39,023 bases of DNA from Candidatus Pelagibacter communis (GTDB lineage: Bacteria > Pseudomonadota > Alphaproteobacteria > Pelagibacterales > Pelagibacteraceae): NCBI RefSeq assembly GCF_001180105.1, contig NZ_CVSO01000045.1, positions 1 to 39,023 of the forward strand. The letters run 5' to 3'. A program made the translations under genes and the position numbers. Positions 8,428-15,697 of the stretch are shown piece by piece; within the stretch, counting starts at the first letter, position 1; each line of letters begins with the position of its first letter. The notes below the pieces were generated by a model. It had not been told where the DNA came from, did no database searches, and saw only the letters and a list, made by a program, of their open reading frames with translations.

Positions 8428-10101
8428 TTAGATTTTTTCTATACCATAGATAATCTTTTTTTTAACATCAATTTTCATTTCATCGTCTGTTTCTTCTAAA
8501 TTTAATACATTGTTCCAAAAATATCTTGCTTGTATTTTTCTATTTAACATCCAAAGTATGTCCCCATAATGATCATTCACTATCGGATCATATGGCATTA
8601 ATTCTACAGCTTTCTTCAAATATTTTTCTGCATTTTCAAAATCGTTTATTAAATAATATCCCCATCCCAAAGAGTCTGTTATATAAGGATCATTCTTTCT
8701 TAAATCATATGCTTCTTTTAACATTTCCATTGAAAGTTCAATTTTATAGTTTCTCTCCAACCAACTATATGCAAGGTAATTTAATACGTAAGGATTTTCT
8801 CGAGTAATGTTTAAAGACTTTAATAAATCTTTGTCAGCAGTTTCGTAATCACCAATCCTTTCAAAGCTGCCACCCCGCCTGTATAAAATATCAGCATAAG
8901 CTTTTGATCTATTGTCTAACAAGTCTAATAATTTAGAGTAAATTTTTATCGCCTCGTCATATTTTTCAAAACTTTTGTAAATTCCACCCATATCATACAT
9001 AATTTTTATATTATTAGTTTTTAATCCACCAAATTTTTTTTCTAAAAAATCGAGTGCTGCTGTTTCATTTTCCTGTTTTTTGATAATTGAAGATTTTTTT
9101 TTATTTTTATACCAACTAAAAATAAGATCTTCTTCTGAAATAAAATTCAATGATTTTAAAGCTAAATCGAATTTTTTATTACTTATATAATTTTCAGCTA
9201 ATAAACTATTATTAAAATTAAATTCAGGATTTAGATAATTTGATAAATGAATATAGAAATTTGACTTTTTATAAAGTTTTTGTGAAGAATATAAGTTGGA
9301 AATCAAAAACATGAATTCAGATATAATATGATGTTCATTTTTACATGAGAACGCTGAAGTAATTTTGTCGTATCTTTTATTTTCAATCCACTGTTTTGCT
9401 TGAGCAATTAAAATGCTGCTATTGGTATAATCAATCTTATTTTGTAACTCTTTTATTTTATTAAAATCCTTGATTTGAGCTAAATAATTTATATAGAAAA
9501 AAATATACCTTGAAAAATCTTCAGTATCTTTAATCACAAGCTCTTCAAATAAAAGATTTGTGTTCTCTTTGCCTAAATAACAAGACTGAAAAATTTTTTT
9601 TATTTTATCTATTTCACCGAATTGGACATCTTCGTTTTTGTCCATCTTTTTAAATATGATTGTATCAAGATAATCTTTTAATGTCTCTTTGATGATAAGC
9701 TCAAGAGTATCAAGCGGAACTTCATCCATTTGCTCCAAGGTTAACATCGCATTTGAAAAATCTTTTTTGTTTATCGAATTTAGAGCTATCAGTACTTTTG
9801 CCTCAAAAAAATTTGATTCGTTAGCTTTTAATTGAATAGCTTTATTAAAAGCGATATCAATTTTATTGTTTAGAACTAATGAGATAAGATAATTTTCCAA
9901 ATAACTCTTATGAGTTTTAACAAGACTCCTCGAGTTATTTAAATATTTTAACGAATCTTTATCATCTTGATTATTAATGGATATTATTGCTGAAAAATAA
10001 TTTGATAAATACTTGTGGTTGAATTCAATATTTTCAGTTGTTTTAGCGTAGGAAAAAGTTTGATATAAAAAAATTATTAAAAAAAAACAAATTTTTTTCA
10101 T
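8428..10101 (-). CDS. Tetratricopeptide-repeat protein with signal peptide
   Basis: This 557-residue protein begins with a Sec-type signal peptide (MKKICFFLIIFLYQTFSYA), so it is probably periplasmic or outer-membrane associated. The N-terminal 300 residues are helical and diverged. The C-terminal third has recognisable TPR units such as YKSFEKYDEAIKIYSKLLD, GDYETADKDLLKSLNI, LGWGYYLINDFENAEKYL and NDHYGDILWMLNRKIQA. Large TPR proteins of this type next to ispE are common in alphaproteobacteria. Such proteins usually scaffold envelope complexes, but no specific partner can be named. It heads the minus-strand unit and is separated from the divergent uracil-DNA glycosylase gene by 42 bases. Confidence 0.88.
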   Translation of the reverse strand: MKKICFFLIIFLYQTFSYAKTTENIEFNHKYLSNYFSAIISINNQDDKDSLKYLNNSRSLVKTHKSYLENYLISLVLNNKIDIAFNKAIQLKANESNFFEAKVLIALNSINKKDFSNAMLTLEQMDEVPLDTLELIIKETLKDYLDTIIFKKMDKNEDVQFGEIDKIKKIFQSCYLGKENTNLLFEELVIKDTEDFSRYIFFYINYLAQIKDFNKIKELQNKIDYTNSSILIAQAKQWIENKRYDKITSAFSCKNEHHIISEFMFLISNLYSSQKLYKKSNFYIHLSNYLNPEFNFNNSLLAENYISNKKFDLALKSLNFISEEDLIFSWYKNKKKSSIIKKQENETAALDFLEKKFGGLKTNNIKIMYDMGGIYKSFEKYDEAIKIYSKLLDLLDNRSKAYADILYRRGGSFERIGDYETADKDLLKSLNITRENPYVLNYLAYSWLERNYKIELSMEMLKEAYDLRKNDPYITDSLGWGYYLINDFENAEKYLKKAVELMPYDPIVNDHYGDILWMLNRKIQARYFWNNVLNLEETDDEMKIDVKKKIIYGIEKI

Positions 10102-10143
10102 ACTTAAAGAATATGATTTTTTTTTTTAAATAAAAGAAATAAA

Positions 10144-10800
10144 ATGCAAAAATACGACTTTATCAAATCTACTTTTGACTTCTCAAATGCTCCTATTAAA
10201 AGATTTGTTAAAATCGAAAAAAAGGAGGATTTACTTAAAAAACTTAAGGACGAAATCTCTAATATTGAAAACTGCACTCTAAAAAATAATTCAAACAATT
10301 TAGTTTTTGCTGATGGTGATCATGACAGTAGTATTATGTTGATAGGTGAAGGCCCTGGTCAAAAAGAAGATGAGCAGGGAAAACCATTTGTAGGTGACGC
10401 AGGCTTACTTTTGAATAAAATGTTAGCGGCAATTAATATTAAACGAAATAAAGTTTATGTAACAAATATAGTAAATTACAGACCACCTGAAAATAGAAAA
10501 CCTAATGAAGTTGAGATTAATACTTATGCTCCTTTTATAAAAAAACATATTTCAATTATAAACCCCAAGTTGATTATATTGCTAGGAAGCACTGCAATGG
10601 AGGCCTTTTTTGGAAATAAAGAGAAAATTTCCAAATCAAGAGGAGTTTGGAAAGAATTAATTGTTAATAATAAAACTTATTTAACTATGGTTACCTTCCA
10701 CCCCGCTTATTTGTTAAGACAGCCTGATCAAAAAAAATTTTCTTGGGCAGATTTAAAAGAAATAAAGAATAAAATTGAAGAATTGAAAATTGGAATATAA
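10144..10800 (+). CDS. Uracil-DNA glycosylase, family 4-like, nearly cysteine-free
   Basis: This enzyme removes uracil from DNA to start base-excision repair. The family 4/5 pattern is clear: MLIGEGPGQKEDEQGKPFVG (motif 1 with the GEGPG loop and PFVG), YVTNIVNYRPPENRKP, and TFHPAYLLRQPDQK (motif 2, substrate His). Length is 218. Family 4 enzymes normally hold a 4Fe-4S cluster with four Cys, but this protein has one cysteine in total (in ENCTLK near residue 44), so a cluster cannot be bound in the usual way. The ATG at 10144 follows a T/A-rich 42-base divergent gap. Its last 11 bases overlap rnhB. Confidence 0.9.
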   Translation: MQKYDFIKSTFDFSNAPIKRFVKIEKKEDLLKKLKDEISNIENCTLKNNSNNLVFADGDHDSSIMLIGEGPGQKEDEQGKPFVGDAGLLLNKMLAAINIKRNKVYVTNIVNYRPPENRKPNEVEINTYAPFIKKHISIINPKLIILLGSTAMEAFFGNKEKISKSRGVWKELIVNNKTYLTMVTFHPAYLLRQPDQKKFSWADLKEIKNKIEELKIGI

Positions 10801-11374
10801 ATCTCAAAAAAATGTAGCTGGAGTAGATGAGGTCGGTAGAGGAAGTCTTATTGGGCCTGTATATGCCGCGGCGGTAGTCTTTAAAAAAGGTTTTGATAAA
10901 AACAAAGTAAAGGACTCAAAAAAATTATCTCCTAAGAAAAGAGAATTTTTGGAAAACTATATAAAAAAAAATTCTTATTGGGCTATTGGGACTGCCTCAA
11001 AGAGAGAAATTGAGAAAATTAATATTTTAAACGCATCTCTTTTGGCAATGAAAAGATCAATTTTAAAATTAAAATTCAAACCTAAAATAGTAAAAGTTGA
11101 TGGAAATAAAAAACCTAATATTAATAACCTAAATATAAAATCAATTATTAGAGGTGATCAGAAAATTCCAGAAATTTCTGCAGCATCTATTTTAGCAAAA
11201 GTCTCAAGAGACCGATTAATTAAAAAAATGTCAAAAAAATTTAAAGCTTATTTGTGGGATAGAAATGTTGGCTATGGAACTAAAGATCATCTTTCAGCAA
11301 TTAAAAAATTTGGAATTACAAAACATCATAGAAAAACATTCAAACCAATACACAATATATTGAGTCCCAAATAA
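10790..11374 (+). CDS. rnhB: Ribonuclease HII
   Basis: RNase HII cuts RNA in RNA:DNA hybrids and at single ribonucleotides in DNA. The active-site signature GVDEVGRGSLIGPVYAAAV gives the first Asp and Glu. The later Asp residues are in KVDGNKKP and in the SAASILAKVSRDRL segment. The C-terminal GYGTKDHLSAIKKFGITKHHRKTF is standard. Length 194 fits. The start is TTG at 10790, inside the udg 3' end; no ATG or GTG is available before the catalytic motif, so TTG is the only credible start. The overlap suggests coupling with the glycosylase. The gene ends 80 bases before ccrM and contains a GAGTC close to its stop (11362-11366). Confidence 0.95.
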   Translation: MEYKSQKNVAGVDEVGRGSLIGPVYAAAVVFKKGFDKNKVKDSKKLSPKKREFLENYIKKNSYWAIGTASKREIEKINILNASLLAMKRSILKLKFKPKIVKVDGNKKPNINNLNIKSIIRGDQKIPEISAASILAKVSRDRLIKKMSKKFKAYLWDRNVGYGTKDHLSAIKKFGITKHHRKTFKPIHNILSPK

Positions 11375-11412
11375 TCGAAGGCACAATTAATCTAAATTAA
11401 TTCAATCATGAG

Positions 11413-11441
11413 TTGACCTGGACTCTGACCTAGAGTCTAAT
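11413..11441 (+). promoter_or_regulatory. Putative methylation-sensitive ccrM promoter with two GANTC sites
   Basis: A -35-like TTGACC (11413-11418), a 17-base spacer and a -10-like TCTAAT (11436-11441) form a good sigma-70 promoter 13 bases before the ccrM ATG. The same bases form two tandem 12-base repeats, TGACCTGGACTC (11414-11425) and TGACCTAGAGTC (11426-11437), which match at 10 of 12 positions. Each repeat ends in a GANTC site: GACTC at 11421-11425 in the spacer and GAGTC at 11433-11437 overlapping the -10. GACTCT and AGAGTC also form an inverted repeat. GANTC is the target of CcrM itself, so autoregulation by methylation is a natural inference, as known for Caulobacter ccrM. Confidence 0.65.
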
Positions 11442-11454
11442 TGTTTCTTTTAAA

Positions 11455-12534
11455 ATGAGAGAGTTAAACTTAAAAAACAATATTATTAACGGAGACAGTC
11501 TTAAAGAATTGAAAAAAATTCCAGATGAGACTTTCGATTTAGTTTTTGCAGATCCGCCTTACAACCTTCAACTAAAAAATAAACTAACCAGACCAGATAG
11601 ATCAAAAGTTAGTGCAGTAAATGATAAATGGGATCAATTTGAAAGTTTTAAGAAATATGACGAATTCACATATGCATGGTTAAGTGAGTGTAAGAGAATT
11701 TTAAAAAAAAATGGAGCAATCTGGGTTATAGGAAGTTATCATAATATATTTAGAGTTGGCGCAGCTATTCAAAATTTAGGGTTTTGGATTTTAAATGATG
11801 TAATTTGGAACAAAAAAAATCCAATGCCAAATTTTAGAGGAACAAGATTTACTAACGCTCATGAAACTTTAATTTGGGCTTCAAAATCAGAGAATTCAAA
11901 ATATACTTTTAATTATCAATCATTAAAATGTTTGAATGATGATTTACAAATGAGATCTAATTGGGATCTACCCATTTGCAATGGAACAGAGCGTCTAAAA
12001 AAAAATGGAAAGAAGGTTCATTCTACGCAAAAACCAGAAGCTTTGCTTCATAGAATTTTATTAGCAACTTCAAATAAAGATGATTTAATTCTTGATCCAT
12101 TTTTGGGATCGGGCACAACTGCAACAGTTGCAAAAAAATTGAGTAGAAATTATTACGGTATCGAAAAAGAAAAATCCTATTTCAAAGCTGCCGAGCAAAG
12201 ATTAAAGAATACAAAACCAATAGAAGATCATTATTTAGATACGCTTAAAAACAATAAATCCAAACCAAGAATACCTTTTGGTTCATTGGTTGAGTTGGGA
12301 ATAATTAAGCCTGGCACCATTATTTTTGATCATAAAAAGAAAATCAGTGCGAAAATTATGGTTGATGGGAGTATCAAACATGCTCAAACCGAAGGTTCAA
12401 TTCATAAAGTTGCAGCTACAATTTTAGGAGCTGAAAGCTGTAATGGATGGACTTATTGGCATTGTGAATTAGGAAATACTTTCGTGCCAATAGATAATTT
12501 AAGACAAAAATTCTTGTCAAAAAATTATCTATAA
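11455..12534 (+). CDS. ccrM: CcrM-type adenine-N6 DNA methyltransferase (GANTC)
   Basis: This is an orphan, cell-cycle-regulated methyltransferase that modifies the adenine of GANTC. It is a beta-class N6-MTase: DPPYNLQL (catalytic DPPY) lies near residue 34, and the SAM site LDPFLGSGTTA lies around 216. The long CcrM-specific stretches WDQFESF, GAIWVIGSYHNIFRVG, WILNDVIW, NPMPNFRGTRF and HSTQKPEALLHR match Caulobacter CcrM closely. The C-terminal CcrM domain (RIPFGSLVELG to CNGWTYWHCE) is complete. Length 359 is normal and no restriction enzyme is adjacent. The predicted leader after the promoter is only about 6-8 bases. The 3' end overlaps the convergent monooxygenase gene by 10 bases. Confidence 0.97.
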   Translation: MRELNLKNNIINGDSLKELKKIPDETFDLVFADPPYNLQLKNKLTRPDRSKVSAVNDKWDQFESFKKYDEFTYAWLSECKRILKKNGAIWVIGSYHNIFRVGAAIQNLGFWILNDVIWNKKNPMPNFRGTRFTNAHETLIWASKSENSKYTFNYQSLKCLNDDLQMRSNWDLPICNGTERLKKNGKKVHSTQKPEALLHRILLATSNKDDLILDPFLGSGTTATVAKKLSRNYYGIEKEKSYFKAAEQRLKNTKPIEDHYLDTLKNNKSKPRIPFGSLVELGIIKPGTIIFDHKKKISAKIMVDGSIKHAQTEGSIHKVAATILGAESCNGWTYWHCELGNTFVPIDNLRQKFLSKNYL

Positions 12535-13667
12535 ATTTTCCCCAAATAACTTTCTAAAAACTTTTTATTTTTTACTAATTTTTTTAAAAAAATATTTCTA
12601 AAGTATACTGTTAAAGGATTTGATAAATGAAAAGCAAACTGATTCAATTTTGATCTATTGTTTACCATTTTTGTTTTAATAACCCTATTTTTAAAAAAGT
12701 TAGCATTGGAATTATTTTCTATACTAGCAAATAGTTCATGTGCACCCTCTATAGACTGAGATGCGCCTTGAGCAAATGATGGTGGGAAAGCAAAAAAAGC
12801 ATCTCCTATCAAATGAATGTTCTTATTTTTAACTTCAAAAAAATTATCACTGACAAACACAGGAAATATTTTTAATTCTTTAAGATTATTAAAAAATTCT
12901 TTGTTCTCTTGGGGAATATTTTCCAAAATTTTTTGTATAAAAGATTTATCACTGAACAATGAGAAATTTTTCTGCTCCTCTGTTGAAAGTTTATATTTCA
13001 TTATGGCTATTAAATTTAAATCTTCACTTGAGGAAACAGGATAAATTACATGATGAAAATCAGAGCCTAAAAATAACAAAATATTCTTTTTATCAATTAT
13101 ATTCGAATTTGCGGGTATCATTCCCCTAATAGCTAAAGTATCGTTATATTTTGGTTGAACTTGTTTATTAAAAACAAGATTTCTACTTTTTGAAAAAACC
13201 CCATCAGAAATAATTAGATAATCACATTCGTGAGTTTCTTTATTTTCAAAGGTAAGTTTTATTTTTTCTTGCTCTTGGTCAATTTTCGAGACACTATAAT
13301 TTGTTTTGATCAAATCCTCTAAATCTTTTTTAAGAAAATTGATCAAAGTAGATCTTTTCAAAGTAGTATACTTACTATCATTTGAATTAAATGCAGATAT
13401 ATCTAGTTCACATATTTTATCTTGATATTTTTTTGAATAAAAATTTATTTTTTCTGGATAAAATTTTACATTTTTTTCTAATTTGTTAAATCCAATTTCA
13501 TTTAAAAATTTAACACAGTTCGTAGATAATTGTACACCGTACCCCTCGTTTAGATTAAGAGAGTCTTTTTTATCAAAAATTGATACTTGATATTTAGGAT
13601 TTTTTTTAAAAAGATTAGCTATGTATAATCCTGATATCCCTGCTCCGATAATTCCAATTTTTTTCAT
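12525..13667 (-). CDS. FAD-dependent monooxygenase (PHBH/UbiH-like)
   Basis: This is a class A flavoprotein monooxygenase that would use FAD and NAD(P)H to hydroxylate an aromatic or quinone-like substrate. The N-terminal Rossmann FAD motif is IGIIGAGISGLYIANLF. The second FAD motif is IHLIGDAFFAFPPSFAQGAS around residue 290, and a middle DG-type segment is CDYLIISDGVFSKSR. Length 380 fits salicylate- and 3-hydroxybenzoate-hydroxylase-like members as well as ubiquinone hydroxylases, and I cannot pick the substrate. It lies downstream of mutY with a 4-base overlap and is therefore probably co-transcribed with it. The 3' end overlaps ccrM. Confidence 0.85.
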   Translation of the reverse strand: MKKIGIIGAGISGLYIANLFKKNPKYQVSIFDKKDSLNLNEGYGVQLSTNCVKFLNEIGFNKLEKNVKFYPEKINFYSKKYQDKICELDISAFNSNDSKYTTLKRSTLINFLKKDLEDLIKTNYSVSKIDQEQEKIKLTFENKETHECDYLIISDGVFSKSRNLVFNKQVQPKYNDTLAIRGMIPANSNIIDKKNILLFLGSDFHHVIYPVSSSEDLNLIAIMKYKLSTEEQKNFSLFSDKSFIQKILENIPQENKEFFNNLKELKIFPVFVSDNFFEVKNKNIHLIGDAFFAFPPSFAQGASQSIEGAHELFASIENNSNANFFKNRVIKTKMVNNRSKLNQFAFHLSNPLTVYFRNIFLKKLVKNKKFLESYLGKIYR

Positions 13668-14653
13668 ACATTGCTTGAAGCTACTCTAAATAGTTTTTTT
13701 GTAAAAGATGGTATTACTTCACTTGCTATATTCTTTCGGTTTAAAATTACACCTTTATTCGTTGATTTAATTTTATTTTTATTAATTACAATGTTCATAT
13801 CTATATTAGATATCTTAATTTTTGTTTTTACTTTTGGTGAAGAGTTAAATTTTGACTTATCTATTTCGTTCATCGGAAAGATTAATAAATTTTTAAGAAA
13901 GTTAAACTTGTTGTTTCTAACTAACAACATCTTATTTTCATTCATGTAAATATTTGCCTCAAAATATTTGGTCTTATTTCTTTTTATTTTTTTTATTAAG
14001 GAAAAATCTTTTCGTTTATATGAAATACAATTTATACTTATGGGACACTTCTCGCATAATGGAGAGGTAGGTCTGCATACTAAAGCACCTAATTCCATAA
14101 TAGCTTGTGCATAATCACTTGCTCTTTCTGATAAACCAAAAAAATTTTTTGAAATTTGCATATTTTCTTTTGATATATCTTTATCACTTCTAAGGTATAA
14201 AACTCTTTTAAGAATTCTTTCAACATTTCCATCCAAAGGAATAAACTTTTGATTGAAGGCAATAGCCATTACTGCCGTTGATGTATAGTCACCAACTCCA
14301 GGCAAAGATTTTAAATCTTCAAAATTAGATGGTAAAATTCCACCAAATTTACTAACAATCATTATCGCAGATTTTTTTAGATTTCTGGCTCTAGAGTAGT
14401 AACCCAGTCCTTCCCACAGCTTCATTAGTGTTTGGTCATTTGTTTTGGACAATCTTTTAAAATTTGGAATTTTTTGCACAAATCTTTTAAAATAAGGAAT
14501 GACGGTTGAAACTTGAGTTTGCTGCAACATAAACTCACTAAGTAAAGTAAAATAAAGTTTTTGTTCCTTAGAAGTATTTTTTCTCCATGGTAGAATTCTC
14601 TTATTATTATCGTACCAAAATAAAATTTTTTTTGATATAGTTGACTTGTTCAT
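13664..14653 (-). CDS. mutY: A/G-specific adenine glycosylase MutY
   Basis: MutY removes adenine mispaired with 8-oxoguanine. The helix-hairpin-helix glycosylase core shows ILPWR, SEFMLQQTQVSTVIPYF with the catalytic Glu, LWEGLGYYSRARNL, LPGVGDYTSTAVMAIAF and LDGNVERILKR with the catalytic Asp. The 4Fe-4S ligands follow the C-x6-C-x2-C-x5-C pattern within residues of CRPTSPLCEKCPISINC. The C-terminal Nudix-like 8-oxoG recognition domain is short and diverged (residues about 225-329). Its start codon at 14651-14653 shares the four bases CATG with the start of the divergent DUF721 gene, so its promoter must lie within that gene's coding sequence. Confidence 0.96.
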   Translation of the reverse strand: MNKSTISKKILFWYDNNKRILPWRKNTSKEQKLYFTLLSEFMLQQTQVSTVIPYFKRFVQKIPNFKRLSKTNDQTLMKLWEGLGYYSRARNLKKSAIMIVSKFGGILPSNFEDLKSLPGVGDYTSTAVMAIAFNQKFIPLDGNVERILKRVLYLRSDKDISKENMQISKNFFGLSERASDYAQAIMELGALVCRPTSPLCEKCPISINCISYKRKDFSLIKKIKRNKTKYFEANIYMNENKMLLVRNNKFNFLKNLLIFPMNEIDKSKFNSSPKVKTKIKISNIDMNIVINKNKIKSTNKGVILNRKNIASEVIPSFTKKLFRVASSNV

Positions 14654-15119
14654 GAATTTTAATTCTAATCAGAGATCTAAAGTCATTCAAGGATTAAGAT
14701 CCTTTAAAGACACTTTACCCACAAAAGTAAAAAAATTGTTAAAGCAAAAAGGGGAAGTTTATTCTGAACTTATAGAAAATTGGAGAATGTTTGTGGGTGA
14801 TGAGCTATTTTCTCTAAGTTATCCAAAAAAATATTTGAGTTCTAACAAGTTTAGAAAATCGGTATTGGAAGTAATGGTTAAAAGAGGTCACGAGGTTGAA
14901 TTAGAGTATTCGAAAAAAAATATAATAGATAAGATTAATTCTTTTTTTGGATATGATTTAATTTCATCACTAAAAGTATATACCTTTGATAGGACTGATG
15001 AAAAACCAAAAAATCCTAAAAAATATAAATCCAAAATTAATTTAGGAGAAATTAAAAATAAAAAAATTGAAAATTCTTTGAAAGAATTTGCTAAAGTGTA
15101 TAGAGAAAAAAATGATTAA
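14652..15119 (+). CDS. DUF721 / DciA-like protein
   Basis: This is a 155-residue DUF721 protein, the family that includes DciA, the ancestral loader of the replicative helicase DnaB. Visible features are the family core WRMFVGDELFSLSYP, the hydrophobic SVLEVMVKRGHEVELEY strand-helix and the IIDKINSFFGYDLISSLKV end, followed by a basic Lys-rich tail. I chose ATG 14652 over a TTG two codons upstream because the ATG gives the usual N-terminus. This start shares CATG with the mutY start. The stop overlaps the next gene by 8 bases (ATGATTAA). The DciA assignment is by family, and function in this organism is inferred. Confidence 0.8.
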   Translation: MNFNSNQRSKVIQGLRSFKDTLPTKVKKLLKQKGEVYSELIENWRMFVGDELFSLSYPKKYLSSNKFRKSVLEVMVKRGHEVELEYSKKNIIDKINSFFGYDLISSLKVYTFDRTDEKPKNPKKYKSKINLGEIKNKKIENSLKEFAKVYREKND

Positions 15120-15690
15120 GAAATTTTTTATTATAATATTTTTTGTTCTTTTGCAGACAAATATTAATGCATCCTCATTCAAGCCGATTATTGAAGGGAA
15201 AAAAGACGCAAAAATTAAACTAATAATTTATGAGTCCCTTACTTGTTCACACTGCGCAGATTTCCACAACGATGTTTACCCAAAGTTAAAAAAAGAGTTT
15301 ATAGATACCGGTGTTATAAATATTGAATTTAGAAGTTTTCCTTTAGACATGGCGGCTTTAAATGCTTCCAAATTAGCTCACTGTAGCAATGATGGTAAAT
15401 CAGATTTATTACATTTTTTATATTCAAATCAGAAAAAATGGGCTAAGGGTTCCACCATAGAGGAGCTTAATTCAAATCTATCCTCTGTGATAAAGTCTTT
15501 CGATAAACCATTGGATGAGAATAAATGCTTTTCAGATAATGAATTAGAAGCTTTTATCTTAAACGAACGAATCGAAGGTGTAAAAGAATTTGATATAAAT
15601 GCAACTCCTACACTCATTTTGAATAACCAAAAGTTTGAAAAAACGCTATCGTTTAAAAATTTAAAAAAAGCCATAGAAAAACTGTTATAA
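15112..15690 (+). CDS. DsbA-like thioredoxin-fold disulfide oxidoreductase
   Basis: This is a 192-residue secreted protein with a Sec signal peptide (MIKKFFIIIFFVLLQTNINA). The redox site CSHC sits in YESLTCSHCADFHNDVYP and the cis-Pro loop is INATPTLILN, both typical of the DsbA/BdbD/DsbG-like thioredoxin_4 family. It probably forms or shuffles disulfides in periplasmic proteins. Start ATG 15112 is preferred over an upstream TTG at 15088 because it places the signal peptide at the N-terminus and gives the ATGATTAA overlap with the DUF721 gene. smc follows after 7 bases. In alphaproteobacteria this DUF721-thioredoxin-smc order is common. Confidence 0.9.
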   Translation: MIKKFFIIIFFVLLQTNINASSFKPIIEGKKDAKIKLIIYESLTCSHCADFHNDVYPKLKKEFIDTGVINIEFRSFPLDMAALNASKLAHCSNDGKSDLLHFLYSNQKKWAKGSTIEELNSNLSSVIKSFDKPLDENKCFSDNELEAFILNERIEGVKEFDINATPTLILNNQKFEKTLSFKNLKKAIEKLL

Positions 15691-15697
15691 TTCCTTA

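Noticed and set aside
11387-11400. TTAA-N6-TTAA upstream of ccrM as a CtrA box
   Set aside because: The CtrA consensus has a 7-base spacer and often a terminal C. With a 6-base spacer in AT-rich DNA this is not good enough to call, although CtrA control of ccrM is known in Caulobacter.
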